Part shown: positions 41,674-50,076 of the stretch, in pieces | Position numbering within the stretch: the stretch's first letter is position 1 | Layout of the letters: every line of letters begins with the position of its first letter | Origin: Hoeflea sp. 108 | GTDB taxonomy: Bacteria; Pseudomonadota; Alphaproteobacteria; Rhizobiales; Rhizobiaceae | DNA length: 64,000 bases | Direction of reading: 5' to 3' | Assembly (NCBI RefSeq): GCF_000372965.1 | Contig: NZ_KB890026.1 | Location: 124,001 to 188,000, forward strand | The notes under the pieces: generated by a model | Told to the model about the DNA's origin: nothing | The model's input: only the letters and a program-made list of their open reading frames with translations | Databases searched by the model: none | Program-made: the position numbers and the translations under genes

Positions 41674-42248
41674 GATACGTCTCCCGAGCGGGCGAGGGCG
41701 GCCCGCAGTTTGTCGAAGGCGAGGCGCATGCGCGACTTTACCGTCCCAAGCGGGAGTTTGAGGCGCGTCGCGATCGCGCTGTGCGACTGGTCTTCGAAGA
41801 ACGACAATCTCAGCAGTGCCGCCTGTTCCTCCGGCAGCGCTGCGATGGCCTGGTGCAGTTGCTCGGAGGCCTCGCGTGCGTCGAGTTCGGCATCGGCCGG
41901 AGCAACGTCCTCGGGCACAAACGCTGGATCGTTGGGGTCGAAATCCGGGCGCTTCTCGCGCCGGAACGCGTCTATTCGCAGGTTGCGCGCAATGGTGAAG
42001 ATCCAGGTCGAGACCGCGCCCTTCGAGGGATCGAAGCGCTCGGCTTTATTCCAGACCGCGATCAGGGTTTCCTGCATCAGTTCCTCGGCCAGCTGGCTGT
42101 CGCCGCCCATCCGCGCCATGTAGGCCTTAACCCGCGGCGCGAAGTGGCGGAAAAGCGTCTCATATGCTTCTATGTCGCGCCGTGCGCCCACCGCGCAAAG
42201 CAGCTCGCGCATGTCTGGAACCTTGTCGGCATCAGTCTGGCGGCTCAT
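41670..42248 (-). CDS. rpoE: ECF sigma factor, RpoE of the ECF11 (singlet-oxygen) group
   Basis: 192 residues from the chosen start. Region 2 (about 30-95) contains YETLFRHFAPRVKAYMARMG and STWIFTIARNLRIDAFRRE; region 4 (about 130-185) contains ALPEEQAALLRLSFFEDQSHSAIA and GTVKSRMRLAFDKLR. The partner ChrR is encoded next. A promoter-like element on this strand (42359-42384) has TGATCT-N14-CACGTA, so the gene is probably self-activated. An upstream in-frame ATG at 42350 would make the transcript nearly leaderless and is thought less likely. Confidence 0.9.
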   Translation of the reverse strand: MSRQTDADKVPDMRELLCAVGARRDIEAYETLFRHFAPRVKAYMARMGGDSQLAEELMQETLIAVWNKAERFDPSKGAVSTWIFTIARNLRIDAFRREKRPDFDPNDPAFVPEDVAPADAELDAREASEQLHQAIAALPEEQAALLRLSFFEDQSHSAIATRLKLPLGTVKSRMRLAFDKLRAALARSGDVS

Positions 42249-42356
42249 ACCCAAAATTCCCAATTCGCCACGCCTTGGCGCGGAGCGCCACCGCCCCACC
42301 ACAGGGCGCTTGTGCCACGCCGGCGAGCTTATGGGAACGTTCGTGTCCATGCCGGT

Positions 42357-42384
42357 GATACGTGGCCGGCAAGGCGCCAGATCA
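42357..42384 (-). promoter_or_regulatory. candidate RpoE-dependent promoter of rpoE-chrR
   Basis: Minus strand: TGATCT at 42379-42384, 14 bp, CACGTATC at 42357-42364. The TGATC -35 is the pattern recalled for ECF11 sigma factors. A near-identical element with the same spacing faces the other way at 42411-42438. Confidence 0.6.
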
Positions 42385-42410
42385 CCGACGCACGAAAATT
42401 TGACGCCCAC

Positions 42411-42438
42411 CGATCCGGCGCGGCCGTGGTTGCGTATC
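42411..42438 (+). promoter_or_regulatory. candidate RpoE-dependent promoter of the oxidoreductase-DUF1365-methyltransferase operon
   Basis: CGATCC at 42411-42416, 14 bp, TGCGTATC at 42431-42438. It aligns with the divergent element at 42357-42384 over the -35, the GGCGC after it, the spacer length and the CGTATCA end. The expected start lies about 30 nt before the GTG at 42476. Confidence 0.6.
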
Positions 42439-42475
42439 AAAGCACAAGGCCATTGCAGGATCGGAAAGGCGTAAA

Positions 42476-43834
42476 GTGCGAAGTCATTCCAACAGGAAGT
42501 TGCCGGACCATGCTCGCCGCGTGGCGGTCGTCGGGGCTGGGATTTCGGGACTGTCGGCGGCATGGCTGCTCAGCCGCAGGCTGAGCGTCACGCTCTATGA
42601 AAGCGAAAAGCGCCTCGGCGGTCATTCAAACACGGTCATGGTTCCGACGAAGGACGGGACGATCCCCGTCGATACCGGCTTTATCGTCTACAACGAGCGC
42701 AACTATCCGAACCTGGTTGCTTTGTTCAAGGAAATCGGGGTGCCGACGGCAGCCTCCAACATGTCCTTTGCCGCCTCGCTCGAGGGTGGCAAGCTCGAAT
42801 ATTCCGGCTCCGGCCTCAACGGGCTGATCGGCCAGCGGGGCAATGTCGTGCGGCCGCGCTTCTGGCGGATGATGCGCGACATATTTCGCTTCTACCATGA
42901 GGCGCCGGCCCTGCTGCATCGAACGGACCTCCACGGCATCAGCCTCGGCGAATATCTCGACCGCAACGACTATGCCCCGGCCTTCATCGAGGACCATCTG
43001 TTGCCGATGGGGGCCGCGATCTGGTCTACCACGGCGCGCGAGATGCGCGCATATCCGCTGCTTGCCTTCGTCAGGTTCTTTGCCAGCCATGGCTTGCTTA
43101 GCCTTGCCGACCGCCCGAAGTGGCGAACCGTGCTTGGCGGCAGCCGCGAATATGTCCGGCGCCTAAGCGGAAGCTCCATCGAAGGCGTACGGCTGGGCGT
43201 CGGGGTCCGCAGCATCTCGCGGGAAAACGGCCGCGTCGTCGTCACCGACACGACGGGTAATTCCGACACCTTCACCGACGTCGTCATTGCTACCCATGCC
43301 GACCAGGCGCTCGGCCTGTTGGTCGATGCCGATCATGAGGAGCGCAGCCTGCTCGGCGCCTTCCGCTACACCGACAATCTGGCCGTGCTGCATTCCGATG
43401 TAAACCTGATGCCCAGGCGCCGGCGTGTCTGGTCGAGCTGGAACTATATCGGCGAAAGCAGGGACGAAGGCGCCCAGCCGCTGTGCGTGACCTATTGGAT
43501 GAACCGGCTGCAGAACCTCGACAGGCGTCATCCGCTCTTCGTCACGCTCAACCCGACCCGCGAGATCGCGCCGTCGAAAGTCATCGGGCGCTATGACTAC
43601 ACCCATCCCCTGTTCGACCAGCGCGCGCTCGACGCCCAGCAGCAGCTCTGGCGCCTGCAGGGCAGGCGCAACACCTGGTTCTGCGGTGCATATTTCGGGT
43701 TCGGCTTCCATGAGGACGGCTTGCAGGCCGGGCTGGCCGCGGCCGAGAGCGTCGCCGACGTGCGGCGGCCCTGGCAAGTGAGCGACGAATCCGGGCGCAT
43801 TGGGCTGCAGCCACGACTGGAGGCCGCGGAATGA
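42476..43834 (+). CDS. FAD-dependent oxidoreductase (flavin amine oxidase-like; UfaD-like candidate)
   Basis: 452 residues from a GTG start preceded by CGGAAAGGCG. The N-terminal dinucleotide motif is VAVVGAGISGLSAAWLLSRR followed by YESEKRLGGHSNT. The C-terminal FCGAYFGFGFHEDGLQAGL closes the FAD site. It overlaps the DUF1365 gene by 4 nt, and that gene overlaps the methyltransferase gene by 4 nt. In Rhodobacter a similar flavoprotein desaturates methylated fatty acyl chains during furan-fatty-acid synthesis under RpoE control, so the same role is plausible here (inference from context). Confidence 0.85.
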   Translation: MRSHSNRKLPDHARRVAVVGAGISGLSAAWLLSRRLSVTLYESEKRLGGHSNTVMVPTKDGTIPVDTGFIVYNERNYPNLVALFKEIGVPTAASNMSFAASLEGGKLEYSGSGLNGLIGQRGNVVRPRFWRMMRDIFRFYHEAPALLHRTDLHGISLGEYLDRNDYAPAFIEDHLLPMGAAIWSTTAREMRAYPLLAFVRFFASHGLLSLADRPKWRTVLGGSREYVRRLSGSSIEGVRLGVGVRSISRENGRVVVTDTTGNSDTFTDVVIATHADQALGLLVDADHEERSLLGAFRYTDNLAVLHSDVNLMPRRRRVWSSWNYIGESRDEGAQPLCVTYWMNRLQNLDRRHPLFVTLNPTREIAPSKVIGRYDYTHPLFDQRALDAQQQLWRLQGRRNTWFCGAYFGFGFHEDGLQAGLAAAESVADVRRPWQVSDESGRIGLQPRLEAAE

Positions 43835-44631
43835 GCGGCCAGTCGGCTTTGTTCTGCGGCAAGGTCATGCACATGCGCGTGCGGCCGCGCCGGCACAAGC
43901 TCCGCTACCGCGTCTTTTCGCTGCTGCTCGATTTCGACGAGCTGGAGGCAGTGAGCGCGGCGTCTCGACTGTTCGGCTACAACCGCCCGGCCATGCTGAG
44001 CTTCTGGGACGCCGACCACGGCGACGGTAGCCCTGGTGGCCTGCGCGCCTGGATCGAAGCGCGTCTGCGCGAAGCCGGCAGGCTGGAGGAGGGCATGAGC
44101 ATCCGCGTACTCTGCTATCCCCGCATCCTCGGCTACGTCTTCAATCCGCTGACGGTCTACTTTTGCTACGCCTCGGGCGGTACGCTGCGCGCCATCCTCT
44201 ACGAGGTCTGCAATACCTTCGCCGAGCGACATACCTATGTCATCCCGGTCGAGGATGGCGCGACGGGGCCTGTGCGGCAGGGCTGCGCCAAGGAACTCTA
44301 TGTCTCGCCCTTCATGCCGATGTCGTGCTTCTACCGTTTCCACATCGAGCCGCCAGGCGAAAACGTGCTCGTGCGCATCGATGAATCCGACGCCGGAGGG
44401 GCGCTTCTGGTCGCTTCGTTTTCCGGCCGGCGCCAACCGCTGACGGACCGCGCGCTTCTGCGTGCGCTGTTCCGCTACCCGCTGATGACGCTCAAGGTGA
44501 CCCTGGGCATCCACTGGGAGGCGCTGCGCATCTGGTGGAAAGGCATTCCCGTACACCACCATAGCGCCGCAGCGAGCAGGGTCGCCACGACCGTCGTGGC
44601 GGGAAAAATTTCAGGACATACAAATTCATGA
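43831..44631 (+). CDS. DUF1365 family protein
   Basis: 266 residues with the DUF1365 landmarks: GKVMHMRVRPRRHKLRYRVFSLLLDFDEL, RVLCYPRILGYVFNPLTVYFCY and KELYVSPFMPMSCFYRF. It is nearly always found between a flavin amine-oxidase-like gene and a CFA-synthase-like gene, exactly as here, with 4-nt overlaps on both sides. Function is not known for certain; it probably assists modification of membrane fatty acids. Confidence 0.88.
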   Translation: MSGQSALFCGKVMHMRVRPRRHKLRYRVFSLLLDFDELEAVSAASRLFGYNRPAMLSFWDADHGDGSPGGLRAWIEARLREAGRLEEGMSIRVLCYPRILGYVFNPLTVYFCYASGGTLRAILYEVCNTFAERHTYVIPVEDGATGPVRQGCAKELYVSPFMPMSCFYRFHIEPPGENVLVRIDESDAGGALLVASFSGRRQPLTDRALLRALFRYPLMTLKVTLGIHWEALRIWWKGIPVHHHSAAASRVATTVVAGKISGHTNS

Positions 44632-45845
44632 GCAATATTGAAGGAAAGTCGATCTCCGCGAGGAGCCTTCGCCGGCTGCTGTGGGCGCGACTTCTTTGCG
44701 GCTGGGCCGACAGGATCGCTGCCGGCAAACTCACCATCCGATTTCCGAATGGAGACACGCACTTTGCGCAAGGCGCCCTGCCAGGTCCGTCGGCAAGCCT
44801 CAATGCGCGTTCGGCCAAGCTGGTGTGGAAGGTGGCAAGCGGCGGCAGCCTGGGTTTTGCCCGCGCCTATCTCGACGGCGACTGGGACACACCCGACCTC
44901 GGCGCGTTGCTGCAGTTGGGTGCTGCAAATGAAGCTGCGTTCGCCACTCTCCTCGACGCACCGGGTGCGGCCAGGCTTTTCGCTTTCCTCAGGCATCGGC
45001 TTCGCGCCAACACACGCACCGGCAGCCGCCGCAACATCGCCTTCCACTACGATCTCGGCAACGACTTCTACCGGCTCTGGCTCGATGAGACGATGACCTA
45101 TTCGTCGGCCATGTTCGAGCGCGATGACCAGCCTTTGGCCGATGGGCAGCGGGCCAAATATGCCCGCATCGTCGAAGTGCTGGAGCTTGGGCCGGATGAT
45201 CATGTGCTGGAGATCGGCTGCGGCTGGGGCGGCTTTGCCGAATATGCGGCGGCCGAGACGGGCTGCAGGATAACGTGCCTTACGCTATCGCGCGAGCAGG
45301 CCGAGTTCGCGCGGGACCGCCTCGCCGCCGCCGATCTTTCGGACAGAGCAGAAATCAGGCTCCAGGACTATCGCGACTGCGCCGGCCGGTTTGACAAGAT
45401 CGTCTCGATCGAGATGTTCGAGGCCGTAGGTGAGGAAAACTGGCCAACCTATTTCGATACGCTGCGGGCGCTGTTGAAGCCAGGTGGCCGCGCCATGGTG
45501 CAGTCCATCACCATTGCCGCAGAACGTTTCGCCCACTATCGCCGCAACGCCGACTTCATTCAGACCTACATCTTTCCCGGCGGAATGCTGCCGTCGCCGA
45601 CAGCGTTCACGTCCGTGGCGAACCAACGCGGGCTCGAAGTGCTGAACCAAAAGTTCTTCGGGGCCGACTACGAAAGGACGCTGCTTGCCTGGGACAGGGC
45701 GTTCGCCGCCGCCTGGAATCGCATCGAGCCGCTCGGCTTTGATACTCGCTTCAAGCGCATGTGGCGCTACTATCTGCACTATTGCGCAATTGGATTTCGC
45801 AGCGGCAGGATCGACGTCTGCCAGTTCCTCCTGGCTCGTGATTGA
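44628..45845 (+). CDS. cyclopropane-fatty-acid-synthase-like SAM methyltransferase (UfaM/CfaA-like)
   Basis: 405 residues, normal for the family. SAM-binding motif VLEIGCGWGGFAEYAA (about 190-205), and YDLGNDFYRLWLDETMTYSSAMF before it, which is the family's acyl/bicarbonate-site region. C-terminal RMWRYYLHYCAIGFRSGRIDVCQF. It adds a methyl or methylene group from SAM to an unsaturated acyl chain of membrane lipid. In photo-oxidative stress clusters such proteins make methylated or furan fatty acids rather than cyclopropanes. Confidence 0.9.
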   Translation: MSNIEGKSISARSLRRLLWARLLCGWADRIAAGKLTIRFPNGDTHFAQGALPGPSASLNARSAKLVWKVASGGSLGFARAYLDGDWDTPDLGALLQLGAANEAAFATLLDAPGAARLFAFLRHRLRANTRTGSRRNIAFHYDLGNDFYRLWLDETMTYSSAMFERDDQPLADGQRAKYARIVEVLELGPDDHVLEIGCGWGGFAEYAAAETGCRITCLTLSREQAEFARDRLAAADLSDRAEIRLQDYRDCAGRFDKIVSIEMFEAVGEENWPTYFDTLRALLKPGGRAMVQSITIAAERFAHYRRNADFIQTYIFPGGMLPSPTAFTSVANQRGLEVLNQKFFGADYERTLLAWDRAFAAAWNRIEPLGFDTRFKRMWRYYLHYCAIGFRSGRIDVCQFLLARD

Positions 45846-45862
45846 CCGATTGGACGCGATCG

Positions 45863-46654
45863 TCAGTTACGCACCATGCGCCGCGTCACAGCAAGGCGCA
45901 ACCATGCCGGCAGTGCCGCAAGGAGCTTCATCGATAGCGCCATCTTCCACGGAAAGGCAATCTCGAAATGCCGCGATATCAATCCAGCCATGATGTGGTC
46001 GACCGCCGCATCGGCCGAAATCAGGAACGGCATCGGAAAGTCGTTCTTCTGCGTCAGCGGCGTGTCGACGAAGCCCGGATTGATCAGGCTGAGGCGCACG
46101 TTGCGGGCGGCGAGATCGGGGTGCAGCGCCTCGCACATGTTGATGAGGGCCGCCTTGGACGCGCCATAGGCGGCGGCGCCTGGCAGGCCGACATAGCCGG
46201 CAACCGAAGACACGACAGCGATGTGTCCCGACCCACGCGCCAGCATGCGCGGCATCAGCGCAGCCAGGCAATGGACAGTGCCCATCAGGTTGACCTCGAC
46301 GGTAGCGCGAAAGGCGGCCGCGTCGAAGCGGATTGCGGAGTCGCGGGCGTAGGTGCCGGCATTCAGAACAGCAAGATCGAGCGGCCCAAGGTCATCTTCG
46401 ATGCTGGCAACGGTCTCGCGCACGGCCTCAGCGTCCGTCACGTCGAGCGGAAAGGCATGGATGAGGTCAGGCTCATCAGCTGCAAGCGTGGCGAGGTCTC
46501 GGGCCGTCCTCGAGCTGACAGCGACTTGCCAGCCCTCATGGGCGAGGCGAACCACCAGGGCACGGCCGATGCCGGAACCGGCTCCCGTGACCCACGCCGT
46601 CCGTCCGGCCGGCCTGGCCCGGCCGCGCTTGTCTACGTCTATGTTTCCACGCAT
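45863..46654 (-). CDS. SDR family oxidoreductase
   Basis: 263 residues from the ATG preceded by AAGGGAG. Glycine motif TGAGSGIG, active site S...YGASK, then NPGFVDTPLTQKND. A hydrophobic C-terminus (MALSMKLLAALPAWLRLAVTRRM) suggests membrane association, as in SDRs that act on lipids. It is convergent with the methyltransferase gene (17-bp gap) and divergent from the photolyase gene. SDRs of this type occur in Rhodobacter RpoE-regulated groups. Confidence 0.85.
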   Translation of the reverse strand: MRGNIDVDKRGRARPAGRTAWVTGAGSGIGRALVVRLAHEGWQVAVSSRTARDLATLAADEPDLIHAFPLDVTDAEAVRETVASIEDDLGPLDLAVLNAGTYARDSAIRFDAAAFRATVEVNLMGTVHCLAALMPRMLARGSGHIAVVSSVAGYVGLPGAAAYGASKAALINMCEALHPDLAARNVRLSLINPGFVDTPLTQKNDFPMPFLISADAAVDHIMAGLISRHFEIAFPWKMALSMKLLAALPAWLRLAVTRRMVRN

Positions 46655-46785
46655 GTCGGCTCCCTTGCAAGATCGGGTCTTCACTCCTGTTACGTTGGAA
46701 GCAGGCGATTGGTTCAATGGGTGGTCCGTGTAACGGGCCGAACGGCATGCCCGGCATGTGCGCCCGAAGGGCAGGGGATTGCATA

Positions 46786-48198
46786 ATGGTTGGTTCGCTG
46801 GTCTGGTTTCGCGACGACCTCAGGCTGGCCGACAATCCAGCGCTAGACGCCGCGGTCGCGCAGGGCGGTCGCATCACGGCCCTCTATGTGCTTGAGCAGG
46901 CCGCCGGCTTGCGGCCCCTCGGCGGCGCGGCTTCGTGGTGGCTCGGCAAAAGCCTCGCATCACTGGCCCAGAGCCTGGATGCTGTCGGCATCGATCTGCA
47001 GATCGAAACCGGAGATCCCCACAAGATCGTACCTGCCGCAGCCCAACGGCTCAGCGTTGCAAATGTTCTCTGGAACCGCCGCTATGCGCCTGGCGCGCGC
47101 GCGATCGACAGTGCGATCAAGACCACGCTGCAGGATGGTGGGATAAAGGCGATTTCCTTTCCCGGCAACGTGCTTGCCGAACCATGGAACATCAAGACCG
47201 GCAGCGGCGGCGCGTTCCAGGTTTACACGCCCTTCGCCAGGGTAGTCCGGCAATGGCCGATCGCGTTTCCGCTGCCAAATCCTGTCCCCAAAGATCGAGA
47301 ACCCTCGGAGGACGGCGTCGCCACGTCGACCTTTCAGTCCAAATGGGCCAAGAAGCTAGAACATCACTGGTCGGTCGGCGAGACCGGCGCACTTTTATCG
47401 CTGCTGCGCTTTTTTGACGAGGCACTCGCTGATTACGTCGAGGATCGCGACCGTCCGGACCAGCCGGGCACGTCTGTCCTGTCGCCGCATCTGCGCTTCG
47501 GCGAGATCAGCGCCCGGCAGGTCTGGCATGCCGCTCAGGCCGTTGCCGCAAACGATCCGGCCAAGGGCACGGCGGTCGAAAAGTTCCTGTCGGAACTGAT
47601 CTGGCGCGATTTCAACTACCACCAACTCTACCATCGCCCCGACATTGCCAACATCGCCATGCGCGACACGCTCGCCGGGTTTGAGTGGCGCGACGACCAG
47701 CCCGCCTTCGCGGCCTGGAAGCGAGGGCGCACCGGCATTCCGATCATCGACGCCGGCATGCGCCAGCTTTGGGAGACCGGCTGGATGCACAACCGGGTGC
47801 GCATGCTGGTGGCGTCGTTCCTGACCAAGAACCTGCTCATCGACTGGAGGCGGGGCGAGCAATGGTTCTGGGTCACGCTGGTCGACGCCGACGTGGCGAG
47901 CAATCCCGGCAACTGGCAGTGGGTGGCCGGATGCGGCATGGACGCTGCACCCTATTTCCGTATCTTCAATCCCGTGCTGCAGGGTGAACGCTTCGATCCT
48001 ACTGGTACCTACGTCCGGCAATGGCTGCCGGAGCTAGCCCGATTGCCGGATGCCTGGATACACCGTCCGTCAGAGGCGCCAAAAGACGTGCTCGCAAGCG
48101 CTGGGGTGGTACTCGGCGAAACATATCCACGCCCGCTCGTCGATCTCAAGGCGTCGCAGCGGCGAGCGCGGGAAAGCTTCGCCTCGCTCAAAGCATAA
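46786..48198 (+). CDS. phrB: class I CPD photolyase / cryptochrome family
   Basis: 470 residues. The photolyase N-terminal antenna domain (VWFRDDLRLADNPALDAAV) is followed by the FAD-binding domain with SPHLRFGEISARQVWH, LSELIWRDFNYHQLYH, TGIPIIDAGMRQLWETGWMHNR and DADVASNPGNWQWVAGCGMDAAPYFRIFNP. The tryptophans of the electron-transfer chain appear to be present. Function: light-driven repair of UV dimers. A photolyase gene is part of known RpoE/ChrR regulons. The ATG at 46786 places the first conserved strand at residue 3. Confidence 0.9.
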   Translation: MVGSLVWFRDDLRLADNPALDAAVAQGGRITALYVLEQAAGLRPLGGAASWWLGKSLASLAQSLDAVGIDLQIETGDPHKIVPAAAQRLSVANVLWNRRYAPGARAIDSAIKTTLQDGGIKAISFPGNVLAEPWNIKTGSGGAFQVYTPFARVVRQWPIAFPLPNPVPKDREPSEDGVATSTFQSKWAKKLEHHWSVGETGALLSLLRFFDEALADYVEDRDRPDQPGTSVLSPHLRFGEISARQVWHAAQAVAANDPAKGTAVEKFLSELIWRDFNYHQLYHRPDIANIAMRDTLAGFEWRDDQPAFAAWKRGRTGIPIIDAGMRQLWETGWMHNRVRMLVASFLTKNLLIDWRRGEQWFWVTLVDADVASNPGNWQWVAGCGMDAAPYFRIFNPVLQGERFDPTGTYVRQWLPELARLPDAWIHRPSEAPKDVLASAGVVLGETYPRPLVDLKASQRRARESFASLKA

Positions 48199-48669
48199 CC
48201 GCCGTCGGATCAGACTGACTGAGCACCGCGCCCTTTATGTTCCGGCAACTGCACCCGGCATGGCTCTTGGGAGGTCGCCGAATGTTTCGGGTGTCCTTGC
48301 ATCCTCTTCCATGGCCCTTCGTCGTCATGACTGCCAGAAACGAGCGCGCTCCATTGTGGTGGCGCAGCCTCAGTGTTGCCGTATGTCTCGGCGGATGGCC
48401 TGTTTTCCGCGGCTTTTCGGCTGTCTTGGTTGCGAATAGTTGTGCGCCGGTGTGCGGGTCGCAGATTGCTGTTTCGTCAGACATGGTTTGCCACCTGGCT
48501 CTCTGAGACAGCAGACCGGTATCGCACCAAGTGCGGTCGTCGCCAACAGCGCGAACACGGGTGATATGGAGCCCAGGCCCGATGCCACGACAGGCCACAG
48601 TGGCGAACACACCTTCGTGCTGGCTCTGCCCATGTTGGATGAGAAATGGACTAACCATCACTTGCCAAC
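48199..48669. other. no gene recognised
   Basis: About 470 bases between the photolyase gene and the convergent aminotransferase gene. Frames of up to about 150 codons exist on both strands but have poor composition, no family motif and no good ribosome-binding site. No strong hairpin terminator was seen by eye. Confidence 0.5.
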
Positions 48670-49884
48670 TTAAATGCGGTATCGCCCGATGAGTTCGATC
48701 ATCCGCTCGGCCGCCTTCACCGCCGCCGCATGATCCTGTGAGAAGTTCAGCCGCACGCTATCTGTGGAATGCGGACAGAACTCGGTGCCCGGTGTCACTA
48801 TGACGCCAGCCTGATGGCGCAGGATACGGATGAAGTCCGCGGGGGCCACGGAAAGTTCCGGCAGGCGCGGGAACAGATAGCTACCGGCCCTTGGGGTGCA
48901 GGCTTCAATGCCTTCGACGGCGCGCAAAACCTCTAGCAGATCGTCGCGGATGGCCTCATGCAGGCGGATGCGCTCATCCATCCAGCCCTCGGGCTCAGAG
49001 AACCATGTGTGCAGAACTGCCTGATTGTAACCGGCAGCGCGCAAGGAGACGACGGCCTGGAGCTTTTCCATGCGCTCAAGGAGGTGCGGTGCTCCAAAGG
49101 CCACGCCAAGCCGGTAGCCGCTGAGCGATTCCGTCTTGGACGGCCCCATGATGGTGATCACATTCGCCGGGTCGATGCCGTTCGCACGCAAGTGAGTGTA
49201 GGAGGCACCCTGATAGCGCAGGCGCGAGTAAAGTTGATCCACGATCACAGTCACGCCGTATTTGCCAGCCAGCGCGGCGATCTCGTGTATCTCGGCCTCG
49301 GAGTATATCACGCCTGTCGGGTTGTTCGGGTTGGAGAAGACGAAGACTTTCGCGCCTTGACGGAAGGCCTCTTCCAGTTGGCCAAGGTCGAGACCCGCAT
49401 CGGCATCCGACTTCATGTAGTCGAGCCGCACGGGAACGATCTCGCCTTCGAAGAACTCGACCAGCTTTCGGTTGGCGAAGTAGTCGGGCTGTACGATGGC
49501 GACCTTGTCGCCATGCGCGACCGTGCTAGCGACCGCCAGGAAAAGTGCCCCCTGCGTTCCGGGCGTCAGGATCATGGCATCCGCCGCATCGACCGGAGCG
49601 CCGGTGAAGTCGGCCAGCTTGCCGGCTAATTCCTCACGAATCTGGCTTGATCCGCGATATTCAGTATAGGCCTGACGGCCGCCGCTGCGGACACCTTTGG
49701 CGAAAACCTCGAATGCGCCGGGCGTGGGCGTGAAGGCGTCTACATCGCCGTGCGAGAAATCGACGGGCACGCCCGCAAGAGGCTCGCCGCGCAGCAGGCT
49801 ATGGAGGTCGCCCTTCTTTTGGCGCACCTCTTGGCCGGGAGCGTTGTCTGTGCCGAGCTTGCTAAACTTGTCCTGGACTGACAT
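48670..49884 (-). CDS. PLP-dependent aminotransferase, class I/II (fold type I)
   Basis: 404 residues. Landmarks: LTPGTQGALFLA (cofactor phosphate region), FVFSNPNNPTGVIYSEAEIHEIA, VIVDQLYSRLRY, and the PLP lysine in TIMGPSKTESLSGYRLG. Normal length for class I aminotransferases. The ATG at 49882-49884 is chosen; the frame continues upstream through a heptanucleotide repeat, encoding proline-rich repeats that are unlikely to be real protein. It is divergent from a LysR gene that probably regulates it. Substrate unknown. Confidence 0.88.
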   Translation of the reverse strand: MSVQDKFSKLGTDNAPGQEVRQKKGDLHSLLRGEPLAGVPVDFSHGDVDAFTPTPGAFEVFAKGVRSGGRQAYTEYRGSSQIREELAGKLADFTGAPVDAADAMILTPGTQGALFLAVASTVAHGDKVAIVQPDYFANRKLVEFFEGEIVPVRLDYMKSDADAGLDLGQLEEAFRQGAKVFVFSNPNNPTGVIYSEAEIHEIAALAGKYGVTVIVDQLYSRLRYQGASYTHLRANGIDPANVITIMGPSKTESLSGYRLGVAFGAPHLLERMEKLQAVVSLRAAGYNQAVLHTWFSEPEGWMDERIRLHEAIRDDLLEVLRAVEGIEACTPRAGSYLFPRLPELSVAPADFIRILRHQAGVIVTPGTEFCPHSTDSVRLNFSQDHAAAVKAAERMIELIGRYRI

Positions 49885-49902
49885 CGAGAAATTCCTTGCA
49901 CC

Positions 49903-49972
49903 GGGGAGCGGGGAGCGGGGAGCGGGGAGCGGGGAGCGGGGAGCGGGGAGCGGGGAGCGGGGAGCGGGGAGC
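49903..49972. repeat. (GGGGAGC)10 tandem heptanucleotide repeat
   Basis: Ten perfect tandem copies of GGGGAGC fill 70 bases, 18 nt upstream of the aminotransferase ATG and within the lysR/aminotransferase divergent region. Perfect copies suggest recent slippage expansion. The repeat may change promoter or leader spacing; if an upstream start were used, unit gain or loss would change the reading frame. Confidence 0.95.
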
Positions 49973-50076
49973 GGGGGAACATGAGCCGAATTGCACACTT
50001 GGCAATGGTTGTAGCTTGCTTTGACAAGTAGAAAAATCTCTTTTCCGCTAACATCAGAAGATAGGAAAAGTTATCT

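Noticed and set aside
48237..48506. 89-codon plus-strand frame after the photolyase gene
   Set aside because: No ribosome-binding site, no family motif, and an overlapping minus-strand frame of equal quality; probably chance.
49885..49998. Proline-rich N-terminal extension of the aminotransferase encoded by the heptanucleotide repeat
   Set aside because: The repeat-encoded peptide is not seen in class I aminotransferases; the ATG at 49884 gives a standard N-terminus. Kept only as a possible phase-variation mechanism.
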